Positions 51,681-60,570 of a stretch of DNA of 64,000 nucleotides are shown piece after piece. Position numbers and translations under genes: made by a program. How positions within the stretch are numbered: the first letter of the stretch is position 1; each line of letters opens with the position of its first letter. This DNA comes from an uncultured Amylibacter sp. (lineage in GTDB: Bacteria; Pseudomonadota; Alphaproteobacteria; Rhodobacterales; Rhodobacteraceae), in NCBI GenBank assembly GCA_959347425.1, contig OY365741.1, forward strand, positions 248,001 through 312,000, written 5' to 3'. The notes beneath the pieces are model-generated. The model was given only the letters and a program-made list of their open reading frames with translations, did no database searches and was not told the DNA's origin.

Positions 51681-54290
51681 ATGCCCGTTGTCGTCGTTGA
51701 ATCCCCCGCAAAAGCCAAGACCATAAACAAATATTTGGGTAATAGCTATACCGTCCTTGCCTCCTACGGCCATGTCCGCGACCTTCCGCCAAAGGACGGT
51801 TCGGTGCATGTTGACGATAATTTTTCCATGGATTGGGAGGTGGCAGCCGATTCGAAAAAACACCTAAAGGCCATCACCGATGCCCTGAAAACCGACCCAA
51901 CCTTGATACTCGCAACTGACCCCGACCGCGAGGGCGAGGCCATCAGTTGGCACCTACACGAGACCCTAAAAACCCACAAAACCCTTGCCCCCCTAACCGT
52001 CAGCCGCGTTGTTTTTAACGCGATAACCAAGAACACGATAACGGAAGCGATGAAATCCCCACGCCAAATCGACATGGATTTGGTCAATGCCTACCTCGCC
52101 CGCCGTGCGCTGGATTACCTCGTTGGCTTTAATTTATCCCCCGTTTTATGGCGCAAACTGCCGGGCGCGAAATCCGCAGGACGCGTGCAATCGGTCTCCT
52201 TGCGATTAATAGTCCAACGGGAAATGGAAATTGAAAAATTTGATGCCCGCGAATACTGGTCGGTTGACGTGGATTGCACCACTCCAAACGGGCAAAATTT
52301 CACCGCCCACCTGCACGAATTGGCTGGCAAAAAGCTGGGCAAATACGATTTGAACAACGCCGAGTCCGCCGAAGCCGCGGCAAAAATAGTCCGTGCGGGC
52401 GATTTCTCCGTGCGCGATTTAACCACGAAACCCGTATCACGCAACCCCGCCCCGCCGTTTATGACTTCCAGCTTGCAACAGGACGCATCGCGCAAATTCG
52501 GTTTCGGCGCGGCGCAAACTATGCGAGTCGCCCAACGGTTGTATGAATCGGGACACATCACCTACATGCGCACGGACGGCATAGATATGGCGGCGGACGC
52601 GTTGCATTCCATGCGCGATACCATCGGCAAAACTTTCGGCGCGGCGTATTTGTCCGAAAAACCGCGTTATTACAAGAACAAAGCCAAGAACGCGCAGGAG
52701 GCTCACGAATGTATTCGCCCGACCGATTTCACCAAACAGGCGAAGGATTTATCCCGTTTGGACGGCGACCAAATGCGGGTTTATGACCTGATTTACAAAC
52801 GCGCGATTGCCAGCCAGATGGCGAGTGCAAGGCTGGAAAGCACGTCCGCCGATTTGGCTCCGTCAGATGGGGGCGCGGTTTTGCGTGCCAGTGGCATTGT
52901 CGTGAAATTTGACGGGTTTTTGAAAATTTATGAAGAAAGCCGCGGCGTGTCCCAAGGCAAAGACGAGGATAAAGACACGGATAAAGACGCGCGCGCCCTG
53001 CCCCCGTTGGATATGAATGACAAAATCGCCACGCAAAACATCACCAGCAACCAGCATTTCACCCAACCCCCGCCAAGATATAGCGAGGCTTCTTTGATAA
53101 AACGGATGGAGGAATTGGGCATCGGGCGACCTTCCACCTACGCGTCAATCGTCACAACAATCCAAACCCGTGGCTATGTTTTGAAAGAAAAAAACCGCCT
53201 GAAACCCGAAGACAAAGGTCGCCTCGTCACCGTGTTTTTGGAGGGCTATTTCCCCCGCTATGTTGAATACGATTTCACCGCGTCATTGGAGGATGAATTG
53301 GACGAAGTCTCGGCTGGCAACGAAGATTACAAAGCCTTATTAACCCGATTTTGGACAAGTTTTTCCGCCGCGATAGGCGACACCGACGAACTGCGCATCA
53401 CCGATGTTTTGGAAAAAATCAACGAATTGCTCGCACCCCATATTTTCCCCGCGAACGAGGACGGCAGCGATTCGCGTATTTGCAAAACCTGTGGCAACGG
53501 GCGATTATCCTTGCGAACCGCCCGAAGTGGTGAAGCATTTATCGGCTGCTCCAACTACCCCGAATGCCGCTACACCCGCAATTTCGGTGGCACGGAAACC
53601 GAAGGCGCGGACAACGAAGATGTAACATTGGGGCAGGATGACGGCGATACGATATTCCTCCGCCACGGGCGATTCGGCCCTTATGTACAAAGGGGCGAAG
53701 TCACGGAAGAGATGCCAAAACCCCCGCGTTGTTCTATCCCAAAACCCATGCTTGCGGGGATTGATTTAGCCCGCGCGTTGCAATTATTAGCCCTGCCCCG
53801 CGCCTTGGGCGACCACCCCGAAGGCGGAAATTTGGCCGCGTCAATCGGCCCCTATGGCCCCTATGTCATGTGGCAGAAAAAAACCGCCGATGGCAAAAAC
53901 GGCGCGAAAGTCTATGCCAATATCAAGGATGTGGAAGAGGTTTTGGTGATAGGAATGAACCGCGCGGTCGAGCTGATTTCAGAAAAAATAGCGGGCGGGT
54001 TTGGCAACAAACAAACCAGCAATGCGTTAAAAGATTTGGGTGCGCATCCGGACGGAAACCCTATGCTGGTGATGTCTGGGCGGTACGGCCCCTATGTTAA
54101 ATGTGGCAAAATCAACGCGACTTTGCCCAAAGATATTGAGCCGACGGATTTAACCGTGGAACAAGCGATAGAGCTGGTGGACGCCCGCGCCGCCAAGGGA
54201 CCCCGTGTTAAAAAAGCCGTGAAAAAAACCATTAAAAAAACCACGAAAAACGTCATAAAAAAACGCAAACCCGCGGCGAAAAAGAAATAA
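51681..54290 (+). CDS. topA: DNA topoisomerase I
   Basis: An 869-residue type IA topoisomerase that relaxes negative supercoils. It has the TOPRIM start VVESPAKAKTINKYLG with LATDPDREGEAISWHL, and the catalytic Tyr in HITYMRTDGIDMAADAL. One full four-cysteine zinc finger (CKTCGNGRLS and CSNYPECRY) is followed by two degenerate repeats with RYGPYVKC-like segments. The tail is almost pure Lys, Ala and Thr, as in alphaproteobacterial TopA. It ends one base before mce. Confidence 0.96.
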   Translation: MPVVVVESPAKAKTINKYLGNSYTVLASYGHVRDLPPKDGSVHVDDNFSMDWEVAADSKKHLKAITDALKTDPTLILATDPDREGEAISWHLHETLKTHKTLAPLTVSRVVFNAITKNTITEAMKSPRQIDMDLVNAYLARRALDYLVGFNLSPVLWRKLPGAKSAGRVQSVSLRLIVQREMEIEKFDAREYWSVDVDCTTPNGQNFTAHLHELAGKKLGKYDLNNAESAEAAAKIVRAGDFSVRDLTTKPVSRNPAPPFMTSSLQQDASRKFGFGAAQTMRVAQRLYESGHITYMRTDGIDMAADALHSMRDTIGKTFGAAYLSEKPRYYKNKAKNAQEAHECIRPTDFTKQAKDLSRLDGDQMRVYDLIYKRAIASQMASARLESTSADLAPSDGGAVLRASGIVVKFDGFLKIYEESRGVSQGKDEDKDTDKDARALPPLDMNDKIATQNITSNQHFTQPPPRYSEASLIKRMEELGIGRPSTYASIVTTIQTRGYVLKEKNRLKPEDKGRLVTVFLEGYFPRYVEYDFTASLEDELDEVSAGNEDYKALLTRFWTSFSAAIGDTDELRITDVLEKINELLAPHIFPANEDGSDSRICKTCGNGRLSLRTARSGEAFIGCSNYPECRYTRNFGGTETEGADNEDVTLGQDDGDTIFLRHGRFGPYVQRGEVTEEMPKPPRCSIPKPMLAGIDLARALQLLALPRALGDHPEGGNLAASIGPYGPYVMWQKKTADGKNGAKVYANIKDVEEVLVIGMNRAVELISEKIAGGFGNKQTSNALKDLGAHPDGNPMLVMSGRYGPYVKCGKINATLPKDIEPTDLTVEQAIELVDARAAKGPRVKKAVKKTIKKTTKNVIKKRKPAAKKK

Positions 54291-54291
54291 T

Positions 54292-54696
54292 ATGATAGGG
54301 CGTTTGAACCATATCGCCATCGCCGTGCCTGATTTGGCGGGTGCGATTGCGCGGTATGAAAACGCGTTGGGGGCGGTGGTCTCCAACCCGCAGGATTTGC
54401 CTGAACACGGGGTGCGGGTGGTTTTTATCACCTTGGATAATACGAAAATAGAGCTGATTACGCCTTTGGATGACGACTCCCCCATCGCTGGATTTTTGCG
54501 CAAACACGCACACGGTGGCATCCATCATATTTGTTACGAAGTCGCGGATATTGACCGCGCAAGCAAAGATTTAATCGCCCAAGGCGCGCGGGTTTTGGGC
54601 GATGGTAAGCCAAAGATTGGCGCGCATGGCAAACCCGTTTTGTTCCTGCATCCCGCCGATTTTATGGGAACATTGATAGAGCTGGAACAGGCGTAA
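54292..54696 (+). CDS. mce: Methylmalonyl-CoA epimerase
   Basis: A 134-residue protein of the vicinal-oxygen-chelate fold. It starts MIGRLNHIAIAVPDLAGAI, with metal ligands His (LNHIAIAV), His (GGIHHICYEV) and Glu (LIELEQA). It racemises methylmalonyl-CoA in propionate catabolism. No mutase or carboxylase gene is in the window. It is followed by a DUF1467 gene, the standard Rhodobacterales neighbour. Confidence 0.92.
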   Translation: MIGRLNHIAIAVPDLAGAIARYENALGAVVSNPQDLPEHGVRVVFITLDNTKIELITPLDDDSPIAGFLRKHAHGGIHHICYEVADIDRASKDLIAQGARVLGDGKPKIGAHGKPVLFLHPADFMGTLIELEQA

Positions 54697-54722
54697 ATGC
54701 CTGATAAATAAGGGGAATTATT

Positions 54723-54998
54723 ATGAATATAGGGTCTGCGTTGGTACTGCTGGCGGTTATTTGGTTTATGGTGTTTTTCGTGGTTTTGCCGATTGGTTTG
54801 ACCACGCAAGGCGACGCTGGCAAGCGGTTAAAAGGCACCTCTGCGGGGTCGCCCGAAGGCGTGGATTTGTGGCGTAAAGTTCGGATAACCAGTATTTTTG
54901 CCGTGCTGATTTGGGGGGGATCTGTGTGGCTGATTTCCAGTGGGCTTGTGTCGGTGGAGACCTTGGATTTTTACAATGCGATAAATGTTAATCCCTAA
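54723..54998 (+). CDS. DUF1467 family membrane protein
   Basis: A 91-residue protein with two membrane helices (ALVLLAVIWFMVFFVVLPIG and SIFAVLIWGGSVWLISSG) and the family segment GLTTQGDAGKRLKGTSAGSP between them. Function unknown. It follows mce, as in many relatives. Its final Asn-Pro and TAA stop lie in the heptamer array shared with aspS. Confidence 0.85.
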   Translation: MNIGSALVLLAVIWFMVFFVVLPIGLTTQGDAGKRLKGTSAGSPEGVDLWRKVRITSIFAVLIWGGSVWLISSGLVSVETLDFYNAINVNP

Positions 54999-55051
54999 TT
55001 TTTAATCCCTAATTTTTAATCCCTAATTTTTAATCCTTAACACTTAATCCT
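54989..55051. repeat. Heptamer satellite, TAATCCC/TAATTTT type, 9 units
   Basis: TAATCCC and TAATTTT alternate three times, then TAATCCT, TAACACT and TAATCCT follow. It spans the entire gap between convergent genes: the DUF1467 stop is in its first units and the aspS stop in its last ones, so one array ends both genes. Confidence 0.9.
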
Positions 55052-56825
55052 TATCAACAGGCAAAACCCGCAATCCCAAATCGCGCAACTGCTCGTTGCT
55101 CGCTTCGCTGGGCCCGCCCAGCATCAAATCCTCGCCACGTTGGTTCATGGGGAAAGCAATCACTTCGCGGATATTGGTTTCATCCGCCAACAACATCACC
55201 AAACGGTCAATCCCCACGGCACACCCGCCGTGCGGCGGCGCACCATAGCGAAACGCCGACAGCATCCCGCCAAATCGCGATTCGACCTCGGATTTGTCAT
55301 AGCCCGCCAGCGCGAAAGCCTTATACATAAGGTCGGGCAAATGGTTGCGAATCGCGCCCGAAACCAGCTCGTAGCCATTACACGCCAAATCGTATTGATA
55401 GCCCAAAATATCGGTCGCATCCTCGGCATCAAACGCCGCCATCCCCCCGTGTGGCATAGAAAACGGGTTGTGAGAGAACGCCAAATCGCCGCGTTCATCA
55501 CGTTCATAAATCGGGAAATCGACAATCCAAGCAAAGGCAAATTCGTCTTTCATCTGCCCCAATTCCGTGCCAATGACGACGCGAGCCTTTGCCGCGACAG
55601 CTTCAAAATCACTGGGCGCACCGCCAAGGAAAAACGCGGCATCGCCTAGCCCAAGACCCAACTGTTCGCGCAGGGCTTCGCACCGTTCATGCCCGATATT
55701 TTTCGCCAGAGGCCCCGCGGCCTCCATCCCCTCGCCGATATCACGCCAGAAAATATAGCCCATGCCAGCCAAACCTTCGCCTTGGGCAAAGGCATTCATA
55801 CGGTCGCAGAATTTCCGCGAGCCGCCCTTCGGCGCGGGAATCGCACGAATTTCCGTGCCGTCTTTTTCCAGCAATGACGCGAAAATTTGAAAGCCAGAGC
55901 CCGCAAAATGTTCCGACACAATCTGCATTTTCATCGGCACACGCAAATCGGGTTTGTCCGTGCCATACCAGAGCATCGCGTCACGATAGCTGATTTGCGG
56001 CCAGTCATCCGCGACTTTCCGCCCACCGCCATGCGTGGTGAAAATCTGTTTTATCACGGGTTCAATCGTGTTCAAAACATCGGCTTGTTCGACAAAAGAC
56101 ATCTCCACATCCAGCTGATAAAAATCCGTGGGCGAGCGGTCGGCCCGTGGGTCTTCATCGCGGAAACACGGGGCGATTTGGAAATATTTATCAAAACCCG
56201 CGACCATAAGCAGCTGTTTGAACTGCTGCGGAGCCTGCGGTAAAGCATAAAACCGCCCGTGATGCAGGCGCGAGGGAATCAGGAAATCCCGCGCACCCTC
56301 TGGCGAAGAAACGGTGATAATCGGCGTTTGGAATTCGTTAAAACCCGCGTCATTCATGCAGGAGCGTGCGGTTTTTATCACATCAGCGCGAAGGATGATG
56401 TTGTTGTGCAATGTCTCACGCCGAAGGTCTAGGTAGCGGTATTTCAGGCGGGTTTCCTCGGGGAAATCGGGTTCGTTAAAAACCTGCACGGGCAAATCGT
56501 CGGCCGCGCCCAGAACTGTCATGTCTTGGATGAAAATCTCTATTTCGCCCGTGGGGATGTTGGGGTTAATCAGGTCTTTATCGCGGGCTTTGACCTTGCC
56601 AAGGATGGAAATGCACCATTCGGAACGCACGGATTCAAGGGCGGAAAACACGGGGCAATCTGGGTCGGCCAGCACTTGGGTGATGCCGTAATGGTCGCGC
56701 AAATCGATGAATAAAACGCCGCCGTGGTCGCGGATGCGATGCACCCAACCAGACAGGCGGACGGTGGAATCAACGTGCGTGGCGCGTAAATCGGCGCAGG
56801 TGTGCGTGCGGTAGGGGTGGGTCAT
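55044..56825 (-). CDS. aspS: Aspartyl-tRNA synthetase
   Basis: A 593-residue class II synthetase. The N-terminal OB anticodon-binding domain starts [20 protein letters not shown]. Motif 2 is [20 protein letters not shown] and motif 3 ends [20 protein letters not shown]. The bacterial GAD insert lies between. Like other alphaproteobacterial AspS it may also charge tRNA-Asn, since no asnS was seen, but that needs the whole genome. Its TAA stop is in the heptamer array. Confidence 0.96.
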   Translation of the reverse strand: MTHPYRTHTCADLRATHVDSTVRLSGWVHRIRDHGGVLFIDLRDHYGITQVLADPDCPVFSALESVRSEWCISILGKVKARDKDLINPNIPTGEIEIFIQDMTVLGAADDLPVQVFNEPDFPEETRLKYRYLDLRRETLHNNIILRADVIKTARSCMNDAGFNEFQTPIITVSSPEGARDFLIPSRLHHGRFYALPQAPQQFKQLLMVAGFDKYFQIAPCFRDEDPRADRSPTDFYQLDVEMSFVEQADVLNTIEPVIKQIFTTHGGGRKVADDWPQISYRDAMLWYGTDKPDLRVPMKMQIVSEHFAGSGFQIFASLLEKDGTEIRAIPAPKGGSRKFCDRMNAFAQGEGLAGMGYIFWRDIGEGMEAAGPLAKNIGHERCEALREQLGLGLGDAAFFLGGAPSDFEAVAAKARVVIGTELGQMKDEFAFAWIVDFPIYERDERGDLAFSHNPFSMPHGGMAAFDAEDATDILGYQYDLACNGYELVSGAIRNHLPDLMYKAFALAGYDKSEVESRFGGMLSAFRYGAPPHGGCAVGIDRLVMLLADETNIREVIAFPMNQRGEDLMLGGPSEASNEQLRDLGLRVLPVDKD

Positions 56826-56888
56826 TGGCGGGGGTGTTCCTTTTTGTTGGTTTTTTTTGTGGATATAAATGGAAAAGGGCGGATTGTA

Positions 56889-57305
56889 AATAGTGATTAG
56901 TTATTAGAGGTTAAGAGCAGAGGTTTTTTGTTGCGCCATTTCTTCGAAATGTCGCCCGCCCGCCCACCCCTCCTGCGGAGAGCTGGACGGGCTATTTTTT
57001 GGCTGGGGTTTGGCTCAGCGTCTTGTATATAGTCTAAATAAATTTAGAGCAAACCTATCACCACTTCCCAAGTATTCTAAACAAATAATCCAATCTAACG
57101 TCTTGTTATTCCAGATAGTAATTTTATAGAATCATTATCATCTTGAAACCCAAGGGCTTTTGGCATGCTCCCACGAAGTGGGGGCTACGCACAAAAGACC
57201 ACGCTGGTCGGCATTCGCGTAGCGATGACGAAGACCCGCAAGGGCATCACTAATAACTAATAACTAATAACTAATAACTAACAACTAATCACTAATCACT
57301 AATCA
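56889..57305 (-). repeat. Structured dispersed element, copy F (minus orientation)
   Basis: Head at the right: AGACCC/AGGGC, TCGCTACGCGA at the second-hairpin position, GACCA/TGGTC, and GCCCCCAC/GTGGGAGC. The middle matches the other copies. The tail at the left is of the type in copy E and contains CATTTC-TTC-GAAATG. Heptamer arrays bound both ends, and the right array (CTAATCA units) contains the ubiK stop codon. It separates aspS from ubiK, so both genes' flanks are repeat. Confidence 0.85.
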
Positions 57306-57548
57306 CTACTTCTTAGATTCCAACGCCTTCACTCTTGCCATCAACGCCTTATTATCCGCGCGCGCCTTGGCCGCCATCGCGGACACCGCATCAAACTCTT
57401 CGCGAGTCACAAAATCCCCCTCCGCCAACCAACGTTCCAGCCACACCTTGAACGCCACCTCTGCCTCGGCACGCGCACCCTGTGCCACGCCCATAGCATT
57501 CACCATAACCGAGGATAAATCATCAAACAATTTCTTTGAATTCGCCAT
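57306..57548 (-). CDS. ubiK: UbiK-like accessory factor (BMFP domain)
   Basis: An 80-residue helical protein beginning MANSKKLFDDLSSVMVNAMG, with an amphipathic helix and a C-terminal coiled coil (ALMARVKALESKK). It has FVTREEFDAVSAMAAKAR, the BMFP/UbiK pattern. UbiK assists the ubiquinone biosynthesis complex. The ATG at 57548 follows AAAGGG; a longer frame reaches 57623 but would run through the lgt promoter. It is divergent from lgt. Confidence 0.85.
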   Translation of the reverse strand: MANSKKLFDDLSSVMVNAMGVAQGARAEAEVAFKVWLERWLAEGDFVTREEFDAVSAMAAKARADNKALMARVKALESKK

Positions 57549-57590
57549 TGTGTTCCCTTTCACCGCACACATTACCACATAAAACCGCCC

Positions 57591-57619
57591 TTGACAACCC
57601 GCACGAAACCCGCCATAAT
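57591..57619 (+). promoter_or_regulatory. Promoter of lgt, predicted leaderless
   Basis: TTGACA at 57591-57596, a 17-bp spacer, then CATAAT at 57614-57619. The usual start point, about 7 bases downstream, falls at 57626, one base before the lgt ATG at 57627. No ribosome site exists there. Confidence 0.7.
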
Positions 57620-57626
57620 CCACGCC

Positions 57627-58541
57627 ATGACCCCCCTATTGACCCCACTATTAATCCCCTTCCCCGATATAGACCCCGTGCTGTTCAGTTTCACCCTGTT
57701 CGGGCTGAGCCTATCCATCCACTGGTACGCCGTCGCCTATATTTGCGGGTTTATCATCGGCTGGCGTTGGCTTTTATTTCTGACTCGCAAGCCCCACCTT
57801 TGGTATAAAAACATCCCCCCCTTGAAGGGCAAGGATATAGAAGACCTGATGACTTGGTGCATTATCGGCACGATTTTGGGCGGCCGTTTGGGCTATGTTT
57901 TGTTTTACAATTCGGCGCAATATCTTGCCAATCCTCTGGCGGCGTTAAGGGTGTGGGAGGGCGGAATGTCCTTTCACGGCGGGCTGCTCGGCGTTTGCCT
58001 TGCGATAATTTTGCTGTGCAAACGCAGGGGCTGGGCGTTATTACCCGTGTGCGATGCGGTCGCCGTGTGCGTGCCGTTTGGCTTGTTTCTGGGGCGATTG
58101 GCGAATTTCGTCAATGCAGAGCTTTGGGGGCGACCGACCCTTGCCCCTTGGGGGGTTATTTTCCCCGGCACATCGGCGCAATCTTGCGGGCAGAGGCTGG
58201 GCGAATACTGCGCCCGCCACCCAAGCCAGTTATACGAAGCCATGTTGGAAGGCGTTGTTTTATTCGCTATTATCACTGTTTTAATCTTTTATCGCGGGCT
58301 GTTCAAAACCCCTGGCATGGCGATGGCGGTGTTCGGCTTCGGCTATGGAGTCAGCCGCGTTATCGTGGAGGCCTTCCGCCAAGGCGACGCGCAGTTTGTC
58401 GGGGCAAACAACCCGTGGGGGCATATTATACGGCTCGGGTCAACCGCCGATAGCATCGGCATGACGATGGGGCAAATCCTGTCCTTACCGTTGATTTTCG
58501 GCGGATTGCTGCTGATGTATGCGTTGCAACGGCGCAGATAA
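57627..58541 (+). CDS. lgt: Prolipoprotein diacylglyceryl transferase
   Basis: A 304-residue membrane enzyme with seven helices that attaches diacylglycerol to the lipobox Cys of prolipoproteins. It has the HGG motif in MSFHGGLLGVCLA and the signature GRLANFVNAELWGRPT, with HPSQLYEAMLEG following. I place the start at the ATG 57627, because earlier in-frame codons lie within the promoter. It overlaps the next gene by one base (TAATG). It should act on the two TbpB-like lipoproteins of this window, among others. Confidence 0.94.
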   Translation: MTPLLTPLLIPFPDIDPVLFSFTLFGLSLSIHWYAVAYICGFIIGWRWLLFLTRKPHLWYKNIPPLKGKDIEDLMTWCIIGTILGGRLGYVLFYNSAQYLANPLAALRVWEGGMSFHGGLLGVCLAIILLCKRRGWALLPVCDAVAVCVPFGLFLGRLANFVNAELWGRPTLAPWGVIFPGTSAQSCGQRLGEYCARHPSQLYEAMLEGVVLFAIITVLIFYRGLFKTPGMAMAVFGFGYGVSRVIVEAFRQGDAQFVGANNPWGHIIRLGSTADSIGMTMGQILSLPLIFGGLLLMYALQRRR

Positions 58542-59674
58542 TGTCGCTGGCGGATAAAATCCACGCGACCATAGCCCACACGGGCGCGATGTCCGTGGCG
58601 GAATATATGGCGCAGTGTTTGTTTCATCCCTCGCTGGGTTATTATACCCGCAAAACGGGATTTGGCGTGGCGGGCGATTTCACCACCGCCCCCGAAATCA
58701 GCCAAGTTTTCGGGGAATTGCTGGGGTTAAGCCTTGCCCAAAGCTGGCAGGAACAGGGCGGTGGGGCGTTTGTTCTGGCGGAATTGGGCGGCGGTTCTGG
58801 GCAGTTAATGGTGGATGTTCTTCGTGCCACGCGGGGGGTTGCGGGGTTTGTGGAAAACGCGCAGATTTATATGGTGGAGGGTAGTTCCGCGTTGCGTGAA
58901 GCCCAGCAAAACGCCCTTGCCGATTATCCCTGTCATTGGTGCGATAATATCGCGGATTTACCCGATATGCCCCTATTTTTAATAGCGAACGAGTTCTTTG
59001 ACTGCCTGCCAATCAGCCAATATCAGAAAAAGGGTGCGGTCTGGCACGAGCGGATGGTGACCAGTGATGGCACGGGGTCTGGCGCGAAATTATCCTTTTG
59101 TTTGGGTCGGCCCGTACCAAATATTGTGCCGAATGTTGGTGGGCAAACGCTCACAAATAATGGCAACAATTTTACCACCCTACCAGACGATTCGGTGCTG
59201 GAAACCTGCCCCCCTGCCTCGGCGATTGCAGAGACTTTGGCGAGGCATATTGCCGAATTCGGAGGCACCGCGATTATCGTTGATTACGGGCGTTGGGGCA
59301 ATATCGGCGCGACTCTGCAAGCCGTCCGCGACCATAAAAAAACCGACCCACTGGCGGATGCGGGGATGAATGACATCAGCGCGTTGGTGGATTTTCACGC
59401 ACTGGCGCGGGCGGTGCGTCCCTTTGCGCAGGTCAGTGCGCTGGTGGAACAGGGGGTTTTGCTGGAACGGCTGGGTATCGCGGCGCGGATGGAACGGCTG
59501 GCGATTGGGCTTACGGGCGAGTCCTTGGCGAGTCATATTGCCGCCCATAAACGCTTGACTCACGCGGATGAAATGGGCAGTCTCTTTAAGGCGATAGCGA
59601 TAACAGCAAAGGGTGTCGCCCTGCCCGCAGGCTTTGAATATGCTGGGGAAAATGGTGAGAATAATGAAACTTAA
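58541..59674 (+). CDS. MidA/NDUFAF7-family SAM-dependent methyltransferase
   Basis: A 377-residue protein. It starts SLADKIHATIAHTGAMSVAE, with HPSLGYYTRKTGFGVAGDF and GDFTTAPEISQVFGEL. The SAM-binding motif is LAELGGGSGQLMVDVLRA. The human relative NDUFAF7 methylates an arginine of a complex I subunit; bacterial targets are unknown. It is translationally coupled to lgt, and the pgeF start overlaps its 3' end. Confidence 0.88.
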   Translation: MSLADKIHATIAHTGAMSVAEYMAQCLFHPSLGYYTRKTGFGVAGDFTTAPEISQVFGELLGLSLAQSWQEQGGGAFVLAELGGGSGQLMVDVLRATRGVAGFVENAQIYMVEGSSALREAQQNALADYPCHWCDNIADLPDMPLFLIANEFFDCLPISQYQKKGAVWHERMVTSDGTGSGAKLSFCLGRPVPNIVPNVGGQTLTNNGNNFTTLPDDSVLETCPPASAIAETLARHIAEFGGTAIIVDYGRWGNIGATLQAVRDHKKTDPLADAGMNDISALVDFHALARAVRPFAQVSALVEQGVLLERLGIAARMERLAIGLTGESLASHIAAHKRLTHADEMGSLFKAIAITAKGVALPAGFEYAGENGENNET

Positions 59675-60458
59675 CCCAATAACATCTCCACTTTTGCACG
59701 GCAAAAACAACAGCACTCGGCACGGCTTTTTCACCCGTATTGGCGGAGTCTCAACGGGGATTTACGCAGGATTAAATTGCGGATTAGGCTCTGGCGATAG
59801 CCCCCCCGCAACCACGCAAAACCGCGCGCGCGTGGCGGATTATTTTGCCGTAGCCCCCGCCCAGCTATGCGGAGTCTATCAAATCCATTCCAACACGGCG
59901 GTGGAAATATCCGCACCGACCGCGGGTGTGATAAAAGCCGACGCTCTGGTGACAAACCGCACAGGTTTAGCCTTGGGTGTTTTAACCGCCGACTGCGCCC
60001 CGATTTTGTTTTACGCACCATCTGGAGGTATATCTGGGGGTATATCGGGGGTTATCGCCGCCGCCCACGCGGGCTGGAAAGGTGCGTTGTTCGGGGTGAT
60101 TGAAAACACGGTTGCTTTAATGGAACGATTGGGCGCGGTACGGGGGGAAATATCGGCTGTCGTGGGGCCATGTATAAGTGCGCAAAATTACCAAGTTGGT
60201 CTGGATTTTTATACGGGATTTATCGCCCAAGACCCTGATTATTCACGGTTTTTTGCGACTGACGGCGCAACACATTACCGCTTTGATTTGCCCGCGTTTT
60301 GCCTGTCTCAATTGGCAAAGGCTGGGGTTAAATCGGCAGATTGGACGGGGGAATGTACCTACGCCCAACCCGAAAAATTCTATTCTTATCGCCGTGCGAC
60401 CCATCAAAAAGAAGCGGATTACGGACGGCAGATTTCGGCAATAGCACTGATGCCCTAA
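59664..60458 (+). CDS. pgeF: Peptidoglycan editing factor PgeF (laccase-domain, YfiH family)
   Basis: A 264-residue protein with GFFTRIGGVSTGIYAGLN, VYQIHSNTAVEI, ADCAPILF, AAHAGWKGALFGV and GPCISAQNYQVG, the conserved metal-binding His and Cys segments of the family. It removes wrongly incorporated amino acids from peptidoglycan precursors in E. coli; related proteins were first called polyphenol oxidases. I chose the ATG at 59664, which overlaps the upstream stop by 11 bp. ATG codons at 59613 and 59652 are alternatives. The lgt, MidA and pgeF order is common in the group. Confidence 0.9.
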   Translation: MKLNPITSPLLHGKNNSTRHGFFTRIGGVSTGIYAGLNCGLGSGDSPPATTQNRARVADYFAVAPAQLCGVYQIHSNTAVEISAPTAGVIKADALVTNRTGLALGVLTADCAPILFYAPSGGISGGISGVIAAAHAGWKGALFGVIENTVALMERLGAVRGEISAVVGPCISAQNYQVGLDFYTGFIAQDPDYSRFFATDGATHYRFDLPAFCLSQLAKAGVKSADWTGECTYAQPEKFYSYRRATHQKEADYGRQISAIALMP

Positions 60459-60570
60459 AATCCCTCTAAAACCCCCCCTAAAACCCTCTTGCAATCCCAC
60501 CCCCCGTTTGCTAAAAAACCGATAAGCCCCCACAAAAAGCCCACACCAAAGCCCCCACAGAAAGCCCCGC

